The position numbers were made by a program, and so were the translations under genes. From NCBI GenBank assembly GCA_001599975.1, contig BCIO01000004.1, positions 1,029,434 to 1,093,433 on the forward strand: 64,000 bases of DNA, read 5' to 3'. Positions 55,083 to 64,000 of the stretch are shown piece after piece. The notes under the pieces are model-generated. The model worked only from the letters and a program-made list of their open reading frames with translations, searched no databases and was not told the origin of the DNA. The DNA is from Cystobasidiopsis lactophilus (taxonomy: Eukaryota > Basidiomycota > Agaricostilbomycetes > Agaricostilbales > Chionosphaeraceae). The first letter of the stretch is position 1. The number at the start of each line of letters is the position of its first letter.

Positions 55083-56555
55083 TCAAGCTTTTACCAACAA
55101 CCTCGGGTTAGCCACGAATCGCAGGAGCGAAGCGAGGCAAGTCGCCACCAACGCCATGCCGCCCGCGTAGAACATGGCCGGTCTGAAAGCCGACAAGCCA
55201 CCACTTTGACCTCCGAAAGCTGATAGCAGGTAAGCAGCAATAGGTGCTCCCTGTTCCGCGACACCTGACTCAGCCACTGTTTGGGAGGGCAAACGGAGTT
55301 GGCCGACGAACCATGAGGTAGCCCCCGACCCATCCAGAGACAGTCATTCCCATGGCCACAGGCACTTGATGCGCCCCAAAAACCGCCCCCACGACAGTAG
55401 GCATGACCGAAAAGAACCCGCCGTTGGCCGCTCCGTTCAGCACGACAAAAACAGTGAGCGGGCCGAGGGAGCTCGAGACGGGCCAGATCGCTAGCATGCT
55501 TAAAGCACTGAGACCGAGGGAGAGGCAGAGGGAGTTCAGAGCGCCAAGTTGGTCGCAGAGCTGGCCGAATAAAAGGCGACCGACGGCCGAGGAGAGGTTG
55601 TAGCCCGCTACCAAGCCGGCGCCGGTGCTGGTTGAGAAGCCGAGTGCGGAGCCGTAAAGGGGTAGAAAGAATGCAGGGACGAAGAGGGGGAATGTGGCCG
55701 TGGCGCCGGTGAAGAATAAAAGTAAGAAGCGGCGGTCCCGGAAGAGGTGGCTGCAACCGTGGCTCAGTTTAGAGGGCCGCAAAGAGTTAAAGGGAGGCAT
55801 ACACATCAATATAGGAGCGAGAAGGCATCGGAGCTCGATCTTTTAAGAGCCAAGCAGCGGGCAAGCCAGTTCCGAGCGTCAGCAGGCCGATGATGCGGAA
55901 AGTCCAAGCGACGCCAACAGAGTCGAGTAAGGCCGCAATGGACGGGCTCAAGACGGCTCCTCCAACACCGCCTCCAGCATAAACAATGCCATTGGCCAGC
56001 CCACGCTTGGTCTGGAAATATTGGGCAGGAGTGGCGGAGGCGACCATGAAGTTCATGCTAGTTTGAGTCCTTGAGCTCGTCCCACTATGAAAAAGGTATG
56101 AACTAGACAACTCACCTGGCACCAATGCCCATCACCAAGCCGACTGTAGCAAAAGTCCCGCCCAGGCTCTCTGAAGCCCAGCCGGTCAGAATTTCCCCTC
56201 CTCCCAAGAAACCGACGCCGATAAGGGCCATAGTCCTCGGCCCAATAGCTCTCAACAAACGAGCGGACGGGATGGCGAAAGCAGCGACGCAAGCGACCGT
56301 CATGCTGCCGACGAAAGCCAAGGTGGAGCTTGACGAGAGGCCTTGTTGAGTGAGCTGGAGCTGGAAGACGCCCCAGGAATAGGTCGTCCCGACAAACCAG
56401 AACGTCAACACAGAGCAAGCTAGCACGACCACCCAGCCATATCCACCGTCCAAGGGAGGCCCTTCAGGCGGAGCTGGTGTCACGGAGGCTGATGTTCGAG
56501 AAGACAGGCGAACACTGCCATCGCGAAGCTCTATGTTCGAGCTCTGGACGGACAT
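55083..56555 (-). CDS. MFS transporter, monocarboxylate-porter type
   Basis: Plasma-membrane or organelle transporter of the MCT/Mch group, twelve predicted spans. ATG at 56555 begins MSVQSSNIELRDGSVRL; then the family opening PPLDGGYGWVVVLACSVLTF (DGGYGWVV is the MCT signature), TTYSWGVFQ, and helices up to LGGTFATVGLVMGIGAS. After introns come GLANGIVYAGGGVGGAVLSP, FRIIGLLTLGTGLPAAWLL, a loop, HLFRDRRFLLLFFTGATATF, and GFFSVMPTVVGAVFGAHQVP. The last exon follows an intron after GGYLM and ends in FVANPRLLVKA at 55083. Four exons, all joins in frame. Substrate (short monocarboxylates, riboflavin or other) cannot be told. It lies alone, far from the metabolic genes. Confidence 0.85.
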
Positions 56556-57879
56556 TTCGCTTCGCCTCGACAGGGCCAGTTAAAGGTATTGAAGGAAGAA
56601 GCGGATCCATGGCCAATCCGGAGGAACAGTCAGCAATGACTTGGTGCCGGCCCGATGACGGCAACTCAGGTAGAGAGTTCTAGAGTAGTCTCCGGTTACA
56701 ATCGGTTGTTTTATGAGAATTGAGGAGACCACAAGGCAGGGGAAGATGGAAGTAATGGAGCAAGCTGAACTATGAAAGAGTTCAGGTCTCGGTGGCAAAA
56801 CAAGACAGGCCGAAGTGCTGAGCGTCAGACGGCCTGACTTATTGTAAGAGCCATGTAAAGCGAGCATATCTACCGTCAAACTTCAGGCGGGAGGAGGGGA
56901 GGAGGACAGGGTTACTGCGAACTCGGACTTTGAGCTTGGACTTTGGCCACATTGCTTTCCAATAAGGGCAAAAACTCGCTCACTGTGGGACGGAATACTC
57001 CCAGCCTGCCATCTGGCATCGTAGTGAGGCAGTCGCAGTCAGCCGATTCAGCTGATCAACGAGCCATCCTACCAGCGAGCGTGCTCCGGAAGCGATGCCA
57101 TCAGCCGGTGAGCTCTCGGCTTCTCATGGATGCATGGATGAGGCGCAGGATTGACTTCATAGATGGAGGGACCGACCGCTGGCAATTAGTTCAGCATAAG
57201 AAGGGATGAATATGTCGTGCTCTGTGGACGATTCGACCTAAACATCAGGTCCTTTCGAATGATGCTGTAGAGTCAGTCACCTACCAAGCTCTCATAGCCG
57301 CGTAGTGTCTCGAGCACAGGTGGAAGTACGCGAGCCGGGTCTGGTCGGTTCAAGAGGAGAGCCAACGACGCAAGGATTGTGAGGACGATTCTCTCGCCAT
57401 CTCATCCCAGTCGGAGAGATAGATGGTGCAGTCGCTCACCTTGACGCCTTCTCGAACAAATCCAACGGAAGATCAAACAATCAAACAAGCGCAAAGGGTC
57501 AAAACAAGAAGCGTGATTTCGAAGGCCCGCAAGATTAGGCCCGCCCTCCTGGGGCTGTCTATGATTCCAGTAGGAGGAGCAAAAAAGTGCAAAAATGCGT
57601 CAATCAAAGGTATATGTGCGTGGTTGTGGGGGTTTCTCAACCGAAAAACGAAGGTTTGACACCGCTTGTACTAGTAGCGAGGGTTGTTAGTGAGGGTCGG
57701 GTAAAAAGGAAATAGGTCGATGGTGGTAGTGGCACACAAAGGGTTGGGAATATAGGACGACAGAGACGAAAAGGTCGGGATAGGTGTACGCAAGAGAAGG
57801 CCACACGTGTATTATAGGAGAGCCGCAGTGGTCAAGTTGGTGCGCAGAGCGTGCTATAGGCAAAAAGGTTTTTGAAGTA
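56556..57879. other. Intergenic region
   Basis: About 1.3 kb, the longest apparent gap. Frames on both strands are short and without motifs or splice logic. It must include the transporter promoter and the 3' UTR of the G-alpha gene. A small noncoding RNA cannot be excluded. Confidence 0.45.
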
Positions 57880-59645
57880 TCAAAGATTGATGAGGGCAAG
57901 AGCGCCACCTACGTCCGCGACAGAAGCCAGCACCTTTTTCATCATGCCTCGGTCCTGCGGGGGCGGTCCTTCTAGCACAATCAAAAGCTAAATACGGAAA
58001 GTAGCGACCCACGATGGCGCAGGTGTAGTGGTGGTAGAGAACCTCCCTCTGGACGCGCTGCATGGCGAGGTATCGCTTGAGCAAGAACTTGGCCACGGCC
58101 CTGTAGTCCTTCTCCTGGTCCTTGGGGAACTCGGGGCAGCGGGCGTGGAAGGAGGACTTGGGCAGCTTCTTCCGCAGGAGGTCGATCTTGTTGAGGAAGA
58201 GGATCATGGTCGTCTTGCTGAACCAGCGGCTGTTCACCGTCGACTCGAACAGGGCCTCGGCGTCCTCCATTCGCGAGGTCTTGTTGTCTTCGTACATGGT
58301 TTGGTCGTAGTCGGAAAGAGAGGTCACTGTGGAGCCTCACGTCTGTACCAATACCAGGTGAAAAGGGAGCGCCGCTACCCACCATAGATGAGCACGTCGA
58401 CGTTTTCAAAGGCGTGCACCCATTTTCGTCGCTGGCCGAGCTGTCCACCGACGCTGGGATGGGGTCAGATTAGCCTTGTTGTGTGGCAGACAGTGGTGGA
58501 GGAAGCAGACAAAACTCACTCTGAGAGGAGATCGAAACAAAGGCGTAAGCAGCTTGATCAAGAGCTTAATCAGGATGATCGCCTCACCGAAGACCCGGAA
58601 GATGTGCGAGTTGATGGTGTACTCTGTGCGTAGTGCAATCATGTCGTATCAGCGATCTGATACGGTAAGGAAGGAGCACCACCCACCATGCTCTTGGATG
58701 CCGGTGGTCTTGATCCGACACCTCAAGATATCGTCGTCGGACGGGAGGTAGTCTGGGTCGGAGATCCGGGGCAGCTGGTCCAAGAAGAAGGCCGCCGAGT
58801 CGTTCACTGCACATTTTGAAGTGCCATGGCCATGAGCGCAGCACGGATCATACGGTAGGCCTAAACGCACGTTGGAACTCGGAAGATCTCTCCAGGGCAG
58901 CCAAGATGGCGGGCTGGGTGCGGAGGTGGTCGACAGCAGGGAGGACTTCGCCGTAGAGCAAGTCGGGCGTCATCGCTTGCTGTGGCGTCGTCAGGTCGTG
59001 CAGCTGGGTCGCGAAGACGCGGGACTGGTTGTCCTCTAGTTTGAGGCTGTGACAAGAGAGGTCCAGGCTGTCAAGATGGCGGCACTGGAACCGGCAAGGG
59101 AGGCAAGGGGCGCTCACCCAAATTGCAGCGTTGCGCCAAGAAGGGCCTGCATTGACTGCACCGTGTTTCTGTAGACACAGAGCAGCCCCTTAGAACAGTG
59201 GTGTTGATGGTCTTTAAGATGAGCGCCGCCTACTGAATGAAGACCTGTTCACGACGGCCTTCGCGGTTAGCTCGAACCAGCTCAAAGGGGACGGCTCGAC
59301 GAACATCCTTGTACTCCTCCCGCTCAGCCTGGCTGTATGAGCTGCCGTAGATGAGCTGCAAGTTGCGAAGAATCGTAGTCTTGCCCTGTGAGTGGATAGC
59401 ATCCGGCTTAGAGCTGTCACTTCTCATAAGTCCAAGCCCCGCTCACCGATTCGCTGTGAGGTTCACCTTCGACAATTAGAACAATCAGTTCTATCAGAGA
59501 GCCGAGGCACCCACCCAGCGCCGAGCAAGAGCAGCTTGGTCTTTGCTTTCTCGAGCCTTGCGTCTTCTTTCAGCTCCCGGTCAATCTGCTCGCTCAGCAA
59601 CCCGCCCTGGTCCGAGGCGCCCGAAGTCGACTGAGTGCAGCCCAT
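57880..59645 (-). CDS. Heterotrimeric G-protein alpha subunit 1 (twelve exons, microexons)
   Basis: GTP-binding signal transducer acting behind seven-span receptors. Exons (in gene order) 59515-59645, 59447-59453, 59305-59385, 59234-59244, 59118-59168, 58871-59046, 58687-58806, 58588-58623, 58520, 58383-58453, 58013-58326 and 57880-57954 total 1074 nt, 357 residues plus stop, all phases consistent. MGCTQS gives the Gly-2 myristoyl and Cys-3 palmitoyl sites. Motifs: GAGESGKTT (P-loop), RIKTTGIQE (switch I, Arg and Thr kept), [12 protein letters not shown] (switch II; Leu-Gly-Gln replaces the usual Arg-Ser-Glu), LNKIDL, TCAID. The C-terminus GGALALINL differs from the usual ...GL receptor-contact end. 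A second, diverged G-alpha lies 2.8 kb away on the same strand. Confidence 0.92.
58520..58520 (-). other. Single-nucleotide exon in G-alpha 1
   Basis: The minus strand reads CTCCTCTCAG|A|GTGAGTTTTG. Upstream exon 8 ends VF plus G; exon 10 begins with C then GTC GGT GGA CAG. Only insertion of one A between them gives GAC (Asp) of the invariant DVGGQ and keeps the frame. Flanking introns are 67 nt (58521-58587) and 66 nt (58454-58519), each with good donor, acceptor and branch-like sequence. Confidence 0.8.
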
Positions 59646-60070
59646 CGTGTCGCGAAAAAGATTGTCGGAGTGGTCGGTTGACAGGGAGCAAGAAAACCCT
59701 GAGAGCGGCGACTTTACGTCTTCGGCTTGGCCCCCCTTCAAACGCGCTAGAATGTCCCAAATCTAAGGTCTCTGAACTGCAATCAAAGTGTGACTCGCAC
59801 GAGCCAAGTCAGCCAAACGGCGCGCAAGGAACGTCTCCGACTCGCAGGCACCAGCATGGATGGTGGCACGAATGCAAGACAAATGGCCGACGGGTCGACA
59901 CGTCTCGAAGCTTGGAGCTGCACCACCATCCATGTCGTCGCCGAGGCAAGAGGACGCGTCCAATGGCCATCGACGACGCAAGTGGAGCATTGGCGTCACT
60001 GCCAGTGGCGACAAATGAAGTCAAGCTTGAAGAAGCTCGCAGGCTTTTCCCTTGCCCAGCTCCATTCACG
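59646..60070. other. Divergent promoter region
   Basis: About 425 bp between G-alpha 1 (-) and a small plus-strand gene. No gene supported. Confidence 0.5.
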
Positions 60071-60562
60071 ATGTCAAAGACTCCAGGAGGCCAGCAGCCA
60101 AGTGAGTGGCTTCGTGAGATTCACGCGCTCAAATTGCAAGGCTGATCGGTGACAAAACAGGCGAAAGGTTTCTCAAAAGGGAAGCCCAGGGTGAGCCGCG
60201 CTATTTTTCGCTACCGAAGGCTTTCGTGTCTGATTAGCGATCACAGCCCAAGGTCTTGGTGCTGAAAATGCTCCTGGCCACACGGAAGGCAGAGCTCCAG
60301 GCGATGCGCCCGTGGCGGGTGATGCACCTACGTCCAACATCGGCATCAGTGAGGCTCCTCCCCCAGTTGACACTTCCGGCTTTGCTGAATGAAAATCATC
60401 AGCTGAAATCAAGAGCTCTGCGTCTCAAGCCCAAAAGACGGCTGAAGGCTTCGGTGGCGAAATCCGCTCTGCTGGTGCTCCCGTGAGCCGCCACTTTCTC
60501 ATCCTCATGCGCTCGGCTCATTCTATTCCCAGACCAATAATGTTCCTTCTGAGTATAAGTAG
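60071..60562 (+). CDS. Small hydrophilic protein, unrecognised
   Basis: Five short exons joined by good introns: MSKTPGGQQP, SERFLKREAQ, AITAQGLGAENAPGHTEG...PTSNIGI, TEIKSSASQAQKTAEGFGGE and TNNVPSEYK, stop TAG at 60560-60562. The intron GTGAGGCTCC...CATCAG (about 60351-60411) removes an in-frame TGA and preserves the frame. About 95 residues, Ala/Gly/Glu/Lys-rich without hydrophobic core, so probably disordered. Such composition is seen in stress-protective small proteins, but no family is recognised. It is the first of three plus-strand genes enclosed by the two G-alpha genes. Confidence 0.6.
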
Positions 60563-60732
60563 AGATCAAACTAGACTAGAACCACATAGACCTGCATTTG
60601 CATTTGACCAAGACTCCGAGTTCGCCACTGCGGCTGCTCTTCCCGCCTCGACCACTTTTAACCCCCAAAATCTTTGGCCACCTGCCGCTCGGTCGACAGT
60701 CCGACGCTGAGAGTGCTTCAGTAGCTTGTCCA

Positions 60733-61166
60733 TGGGCTCCAGCCTTTCGGTCACCAATGACACGGACAAGCGCGCCCACGTCCGGGTGTACACTGTCGGC
60801 CGCTCGTTTGTCGTTGGGACTATGTGAGTTGGACCCCTCCCTTTGACCCGGTGTCTGGGTTGATAAGGTCAATCACAGGAACCTGCTGCCCGGCGAGAAG
60901 GCGAAGCGAGACCTGCACAAAGTGAGCGCCGTCATTCATTTCGGCATTTGTGAGAGCGGGTGCTGATTTTGGCTCTAGGTGTGGTACGATGTGGTACGGC
61001 TTTCTTGCTTCTGCATATCCGGCCGAATCCTGAAGCAGCGCAGGTATACGACTTTGGGCAAATGTCCGAAGAGGGCACGGAGGGCGAAGTGCATTACGAA
61101 TCGCCTGGCCTCTACTTTGCACAGTCAGTATTCTCTTCCGCCTTCTCGGGCTTCGTTTGGAAATAA
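60733..61166 (+). CDS. Small protein with N-myristoylation-like start, unrecognised
   Basis: Starts MGSSLSVTNDTDKRAHVRVY, where Gly-2 and Ser-5/6 suit N-myristoylation, giving possible membrane attachment. Exons: to VGT plus split Met, NLLPGEKAKRDLHK, a 15-nt exon VWYDV, then VYDFGQMSEEGTEGEVHYES and on to GFVWK, stop at 61164-61166. About 90 residues. The intron after VWYDV (GTACGG...GCGCAG, 50 nt) is needed, since reading through gives an unrelated basic frame. A later donor (GTCAGT near 61125) could instead splice into the next gene, in which case this would be the N-terminus of the VASt protein; I consider separate genes more likely. Confidence 0.5.
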
Positions 61167-61314
61167 CAATTGGTTGAGCCAGCCCGAGAGAGGTGAACCT
61201 AAGCGAGATTTTGAAGAAAGCCGCGGAAGTCGACCCTCAAGGCGTAGCTGATTGTGCGTCCCTTTTCCTGTCCTGCTCGACTTATACTAACTAGGAAACC
61301 TAGGTGGCGATGGT

Positions 61315-62402
61315 ATGAGCACTTTAAATCATGAAAGTGAGGAAGAAGACCATGTTGACCGCCGCTCAGATTCGGGCTCGTCTGAGAAAGGTCAGCCGTC
61401 CGCTTCTCGAACTGCCGCGGGAGGGACCTGATTTTGGTGAACCCCAGATCTGACATCAGCAGATGAAAAGGCTTTGCATTCACCGACCAAAGACGGCGGG
61501 ACACCCTTGTCTCACAAAGCCGTCGAGGCCTCCTTCCCCTGCACCCCGCAAGCCCTCTTTGAACTCTGCTTCAAAAATAAGGAGTTCCGCGCATGGCAAA
61601 GAAAGCAAAACAAGATGGAGTTGACCAAGTATCAGGAAAGCGAATGGCAGAAAAGCGAGGATGGAGAAGGAGAAGAGTTTCGGACAATGTCGTTCACCAT
61701 GCCGCTGGACGGAGGCGGGCTGAGCCCTTCCAAAGCTGGTGAGCATTGCTCTCGCTTGTAATGACTTACCTTCTGACCTTCTCGCACCAGACTGCGAGAT
61801 CAGAGAAGTCGTGGAGCACAATGACGACGAGTACATCGGCAAGTTATTGGATCCTAGCTTTTTGACCTGCATCGGCTTAAATCGCCCCCATTAGCGGTGC
61901 TCGGAACCACTCGAACACCAAGCGTGCCCTATGGGAAGACATTCCACACCCAGACGCGGACCTGCTTCACCTGGGGTCGGAAGGGCACCATCATGTCGGT
62001 GACTTGCGAGACCGTCTGGGACAAGTCCACTCTTCTCAAAGGTAGATTAACCTTCTTGACCTCTCCTGACCGATTCTGAAGCATCAGAGAGCAGGCGTCA
62101 TTGAACGGTCTTCAAACGACGGCCAAATCAAGTCCAACAAGTCCTTGGTGGCGTCGCTCAAACAATGGATCAGCGAGCACGCGAACGACTTCGCTTCAGA
62201 GGAGTTAGGAGCACAAGATGGAGACACCATACAAGGAGAACACGCGGAGGAAGAGCTACAAGCAACAAGTGCGGCACACGCGCCAGTCACCCAGACTGCC
62301 CAAGCGGCCACCTTTTCAAAGCACGTCGTTACAGGGCTCTTTTTGAGCAACATCTTCTTCTTGTTGTTGTGGTTGTACGAGCGGTCAGATTCTATAGTGT
62401 GA
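61315..62402 (+). CDS. VASt-domain membrane protein (Lam/Ysp/GRAMD1-like sterol transporter relative)
   Basis: VASt (StART-like) domains of the Lam/Ltc family move sterols at ER contact sites. From MSTLNHESEEEDHVDRRSDS the protein runs through an intron to AVEASFPCTPQALFELCFKN, YQESEWQKSEDGEGEEFRTM, CEIREVVEHNDDEY, VLGTTRTPSVPYGKTFHTQT, MSVTCETVWDKSTLLKG and IERSSNDGQIKSNKSLVASL, covering a whole VASt domain, then the anchor VVTGLFLSNIFFLLLWLYER and stop at 62400-62402. One intron (61849-61892 region) has donor GC (ATCG|GCAAGT...CATTAG). No GRAM domain is seen upstream, unlike Lam5/6. An exon reading EVNLSEILKKAAEVDPQGVA with a TACTAAC intron lies just upstream and may belong, so the start is provisional. 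Confidence 0.75.
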
Positions 62403-62448
62403 ACGCGATTGTATATTACATGTGTCCATCCCCGACTCGAAAGGCTGC

Positions 62449-64000
62449 TTACAACAGTCCCTGCAAACAACGGATGAGCAGAGGCAGTATTGGGGTTGTG
62501 AGAGAACGTACAGCTGATTTGAGGTCTGCCTTCACCGTTTCTTGGATTAAACTAGTCGTGATCGGGCCCATTGCTTCTTTATCGAGAGCGCACGTGAAAT
62601 GGCGATAGAAGGGCATGTTGGGCTGTTGCTCTGAGCTGTTAGGCAGCCGCCACGTCTCACACATCTCACTCACGTTCTTGTGCATCGCCGTGAATCGGGT
62701 CAGCATGTAACGAAGGCACTCCTTGGAATCGCCACTTTTAGGAGCATCTGGGTAGCGGCGGTGCAATGGGACCTTGTCCAGCTTCTTCACGAACTGCAGT
62801 CATATGAAGTTACTCTCTGCTCTAATGAAGACCCAGAAAAACCCACCAAGTCGCACTTGTTCAGGAAGAGCATGATGATCGACTTCGAAAAGAAGCGACC
62901 TGCGCAAAATTAGTGTCCGCTTGCCGTCGCCGACACAATCCAGAGGTGAGCTTACTGTTGATGAACTGGCCATACAGCGTCTCCGTCTCCTCCATCCGGT
63001 TCTGCTTGTGATCTTCGCGCAAAGTTTCTGCGGAGGAAAGTCAGTGGTAGATTTGGTGGAATGGAACCGGACAGCCAAACGGTCATATTCGCTGATCGCT
63101 GCAACAAACAACAGCAGTTCGATGTCTTGGAAGCAGCTGACCCATTTACGGCGCTCCGAACGCTGTCCTCCAGGATCCACTGCCAATGGCAATCAGACAC
63201 GAAGATCAGCACACCAGGAAGCAGTCTTACGAAAGATGATGTCGCGTCCCTTGACGTGGATCTTGTACTCTTGAATACCGACAGTTCGCACGCGGACTCG
63301 GAGGATGTCCTGGTCGCTGGGGATGAAGCCGGGTTCATTGAAACGCGCCAGGTTCTCTATCAGGTATTCGCAGCTATCGTTCACTGATGCGATACAAAGT
63401 ATCAACATACGAATTGCTTCGCGGAGGCTTGGTAAACATACGCTGAAATTCCGACCGGCGCTCCATGGCCTGTTTGACGGAGGGCTTGGCTGCCAACTTG
63501 CTAATGCTCTCACACAGTTGAGACTGGTTCTTGAACAGATCGGTCTGGGCGTTGATTGATGCGACGAATTGAGCTTCCGATTTGACATCCTCTTCCAGCG
63601 GGATGTGCAGCGACTCCAGCGCATCGACAATCGCTTGCATGGACTGCACAGCGTTTGACCAAAGGATCTCCGTATACTCCATCCTCTCTTCATCGGAGTA
63701 GGCCTCGCCATGGCTGAGCCGAACCTGTCGTAAGACTCTACGGATGACCTGTGAGCGGCGAATATCTTTGTTCGAGCGGCAGTTGCAATGCAACTCACGA
63801 CGTCTTTCCCGACTCGCCAGGGCCCAACAAGAGAACTTTGGACTGGATCCTGAGGAAACCCATCAGAATCAGGCGCATGCTCATAGCGAAAGGAGGCCTC
63901 ACTTCAGCTCTTTGGCTTTTTCCCGGAGGTCCTTATCAATCTGGCTTGACTTGGCCCGCATCTCATCGGAGGCGGGCTCGAAACCTCTTCCACGGAAGCA
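62449..64000 (-). CDS. Heterotrimeric G-protein alpha subunit 2, 5' end beyond window
   Basis: Diverged G-alpha, minus strand, entering from the window edge ([13 protein letters not shown]...). Motifs: [14 protein letters not shown] (P-loop), [10 protein letters not shown] (switch I with Arg for Lys and Val for the second Thr; Mg-binding Thr kept), [12 protein letters not shown] (switch II with Pro for Val), LNKCDL, TCALD. The end is [13 protein letters not shown]...RCLQGLL, longer at the C-terminus than usual. Introns lie after [24 protein letters not shown] and CDL; the second-last splits SR of SRFFSKS. Loop insert [12 protein letters not shown] sits between the switches. It is not a recent copy of G-alpha 1; identity is confined to motifs. 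The N-terminal myristoyl exon is outside the window. Confidence 0.88.

Noticed and set aside
60381-60392. TGA after TSGFAE as the stop of the small gene at 60071
   Set aside because: A strong GTGAGG...CATCAG intron removes it and the same composition continues in frame to a later stop.

Overview
The window reads as nuclear DNA of an intron-dense basidiomycete fungus. Nearly every gene is split by short introns (about 45-70 nt, GT..AG, often with a visible CTNAC or TACTAAC branch site), genes lie close together on both strands, and the gene set fits: alpha4/Tap42, DASH subunit Dad2, a Kin4-type kinase with KA1 tail, fungal glucosylceramide synthase, SUR7/PalI, Ufe1/syntaxin-18, two G-protein alpha subunits and an AA14-like oxidase. 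A yeast-like or smut-like basidiomycete is likely; I cannot fix the genus. I saw no tRNA, rRNA, CRISPR, transposon or retroelement.

Layout. 1-8.5 kb: 3' part of a Rab5-type GTPase, an F-box/LRR-like protein, and a 1342-residue Kin4-like kinase. 9-15 kb: an unrecognised multi-exon gene, the ribosome-biogenesis helicase Dbp6, and a Loa1-type acyltransferase. 15-21 kb: two tandem flavin monooxygenases and the ER SNARE Ufe1. At 21 kb a 166-bp piece of the Ufe1 gene sits inverted in the 3' end of the neighbouring gene and appears to form its last exon. 22-34 kb: Tvp38-type membrane protein, a small secreted protein with Kex2-like sites, and an accessory-looking run (AA14-like secreted oxidase, Zn2Cys6 regulator, cytochrome P450, all on the minus strand), then a secreted protein whose signal peptide and body are out of frame and which is flanked by direct repeats. 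35-46 kb: Dad2, Tap42, a membrane/coiled-coil protein, SUR7/PalI, Ecm15-type thiamine-binding protein, a large F-box-like protein, glucosylceramide synthase. 46-53 kb: a secreted protein made of two copies of one domain, and two paralogues of an unrecognised family on either side of an aldo-keto reductase. 53-57 kb: mitochondrial ribosomal protein mS35 and an MFS monocarboxylate-type transporter. 57.8-64 kb: two G-alpha genes on the minus strand bracketing three plus-strand genes, one a VASt-domain protein.

The most unusual signal is splicing. Exons of 5 and 6 nt (Rab5), 9 and 15 nt (Ecm15), 15 nt (a small gene at 60.7 kb) and 7, 11 and 1 nt (G-alpha at 57.9-59.6 kb) are needed to keep conserved motifs in frame. 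The single-nucleotide exon supplies the middle base of the Asp codon of DVGGQ. With all 12 exons the G-alpha model closes as an uninterrupted 357-residue protein. At least two introns appear to be GC-AG.

Functional links that can be argued: vesicle and membrane trafficking (Rab5, Ufe1, Tvp38), lipid metabolism (Loa1, glucosylceramide synthase, VASt protein), signalling (kinase, two G-alphas, Tap42) and an oxidative/secreted group (AA14-like, regulator, P450, monooxygenases). All splice models were derived by eye from the DNA and family motifs, so exon ends stated as uncertain should be treated so.
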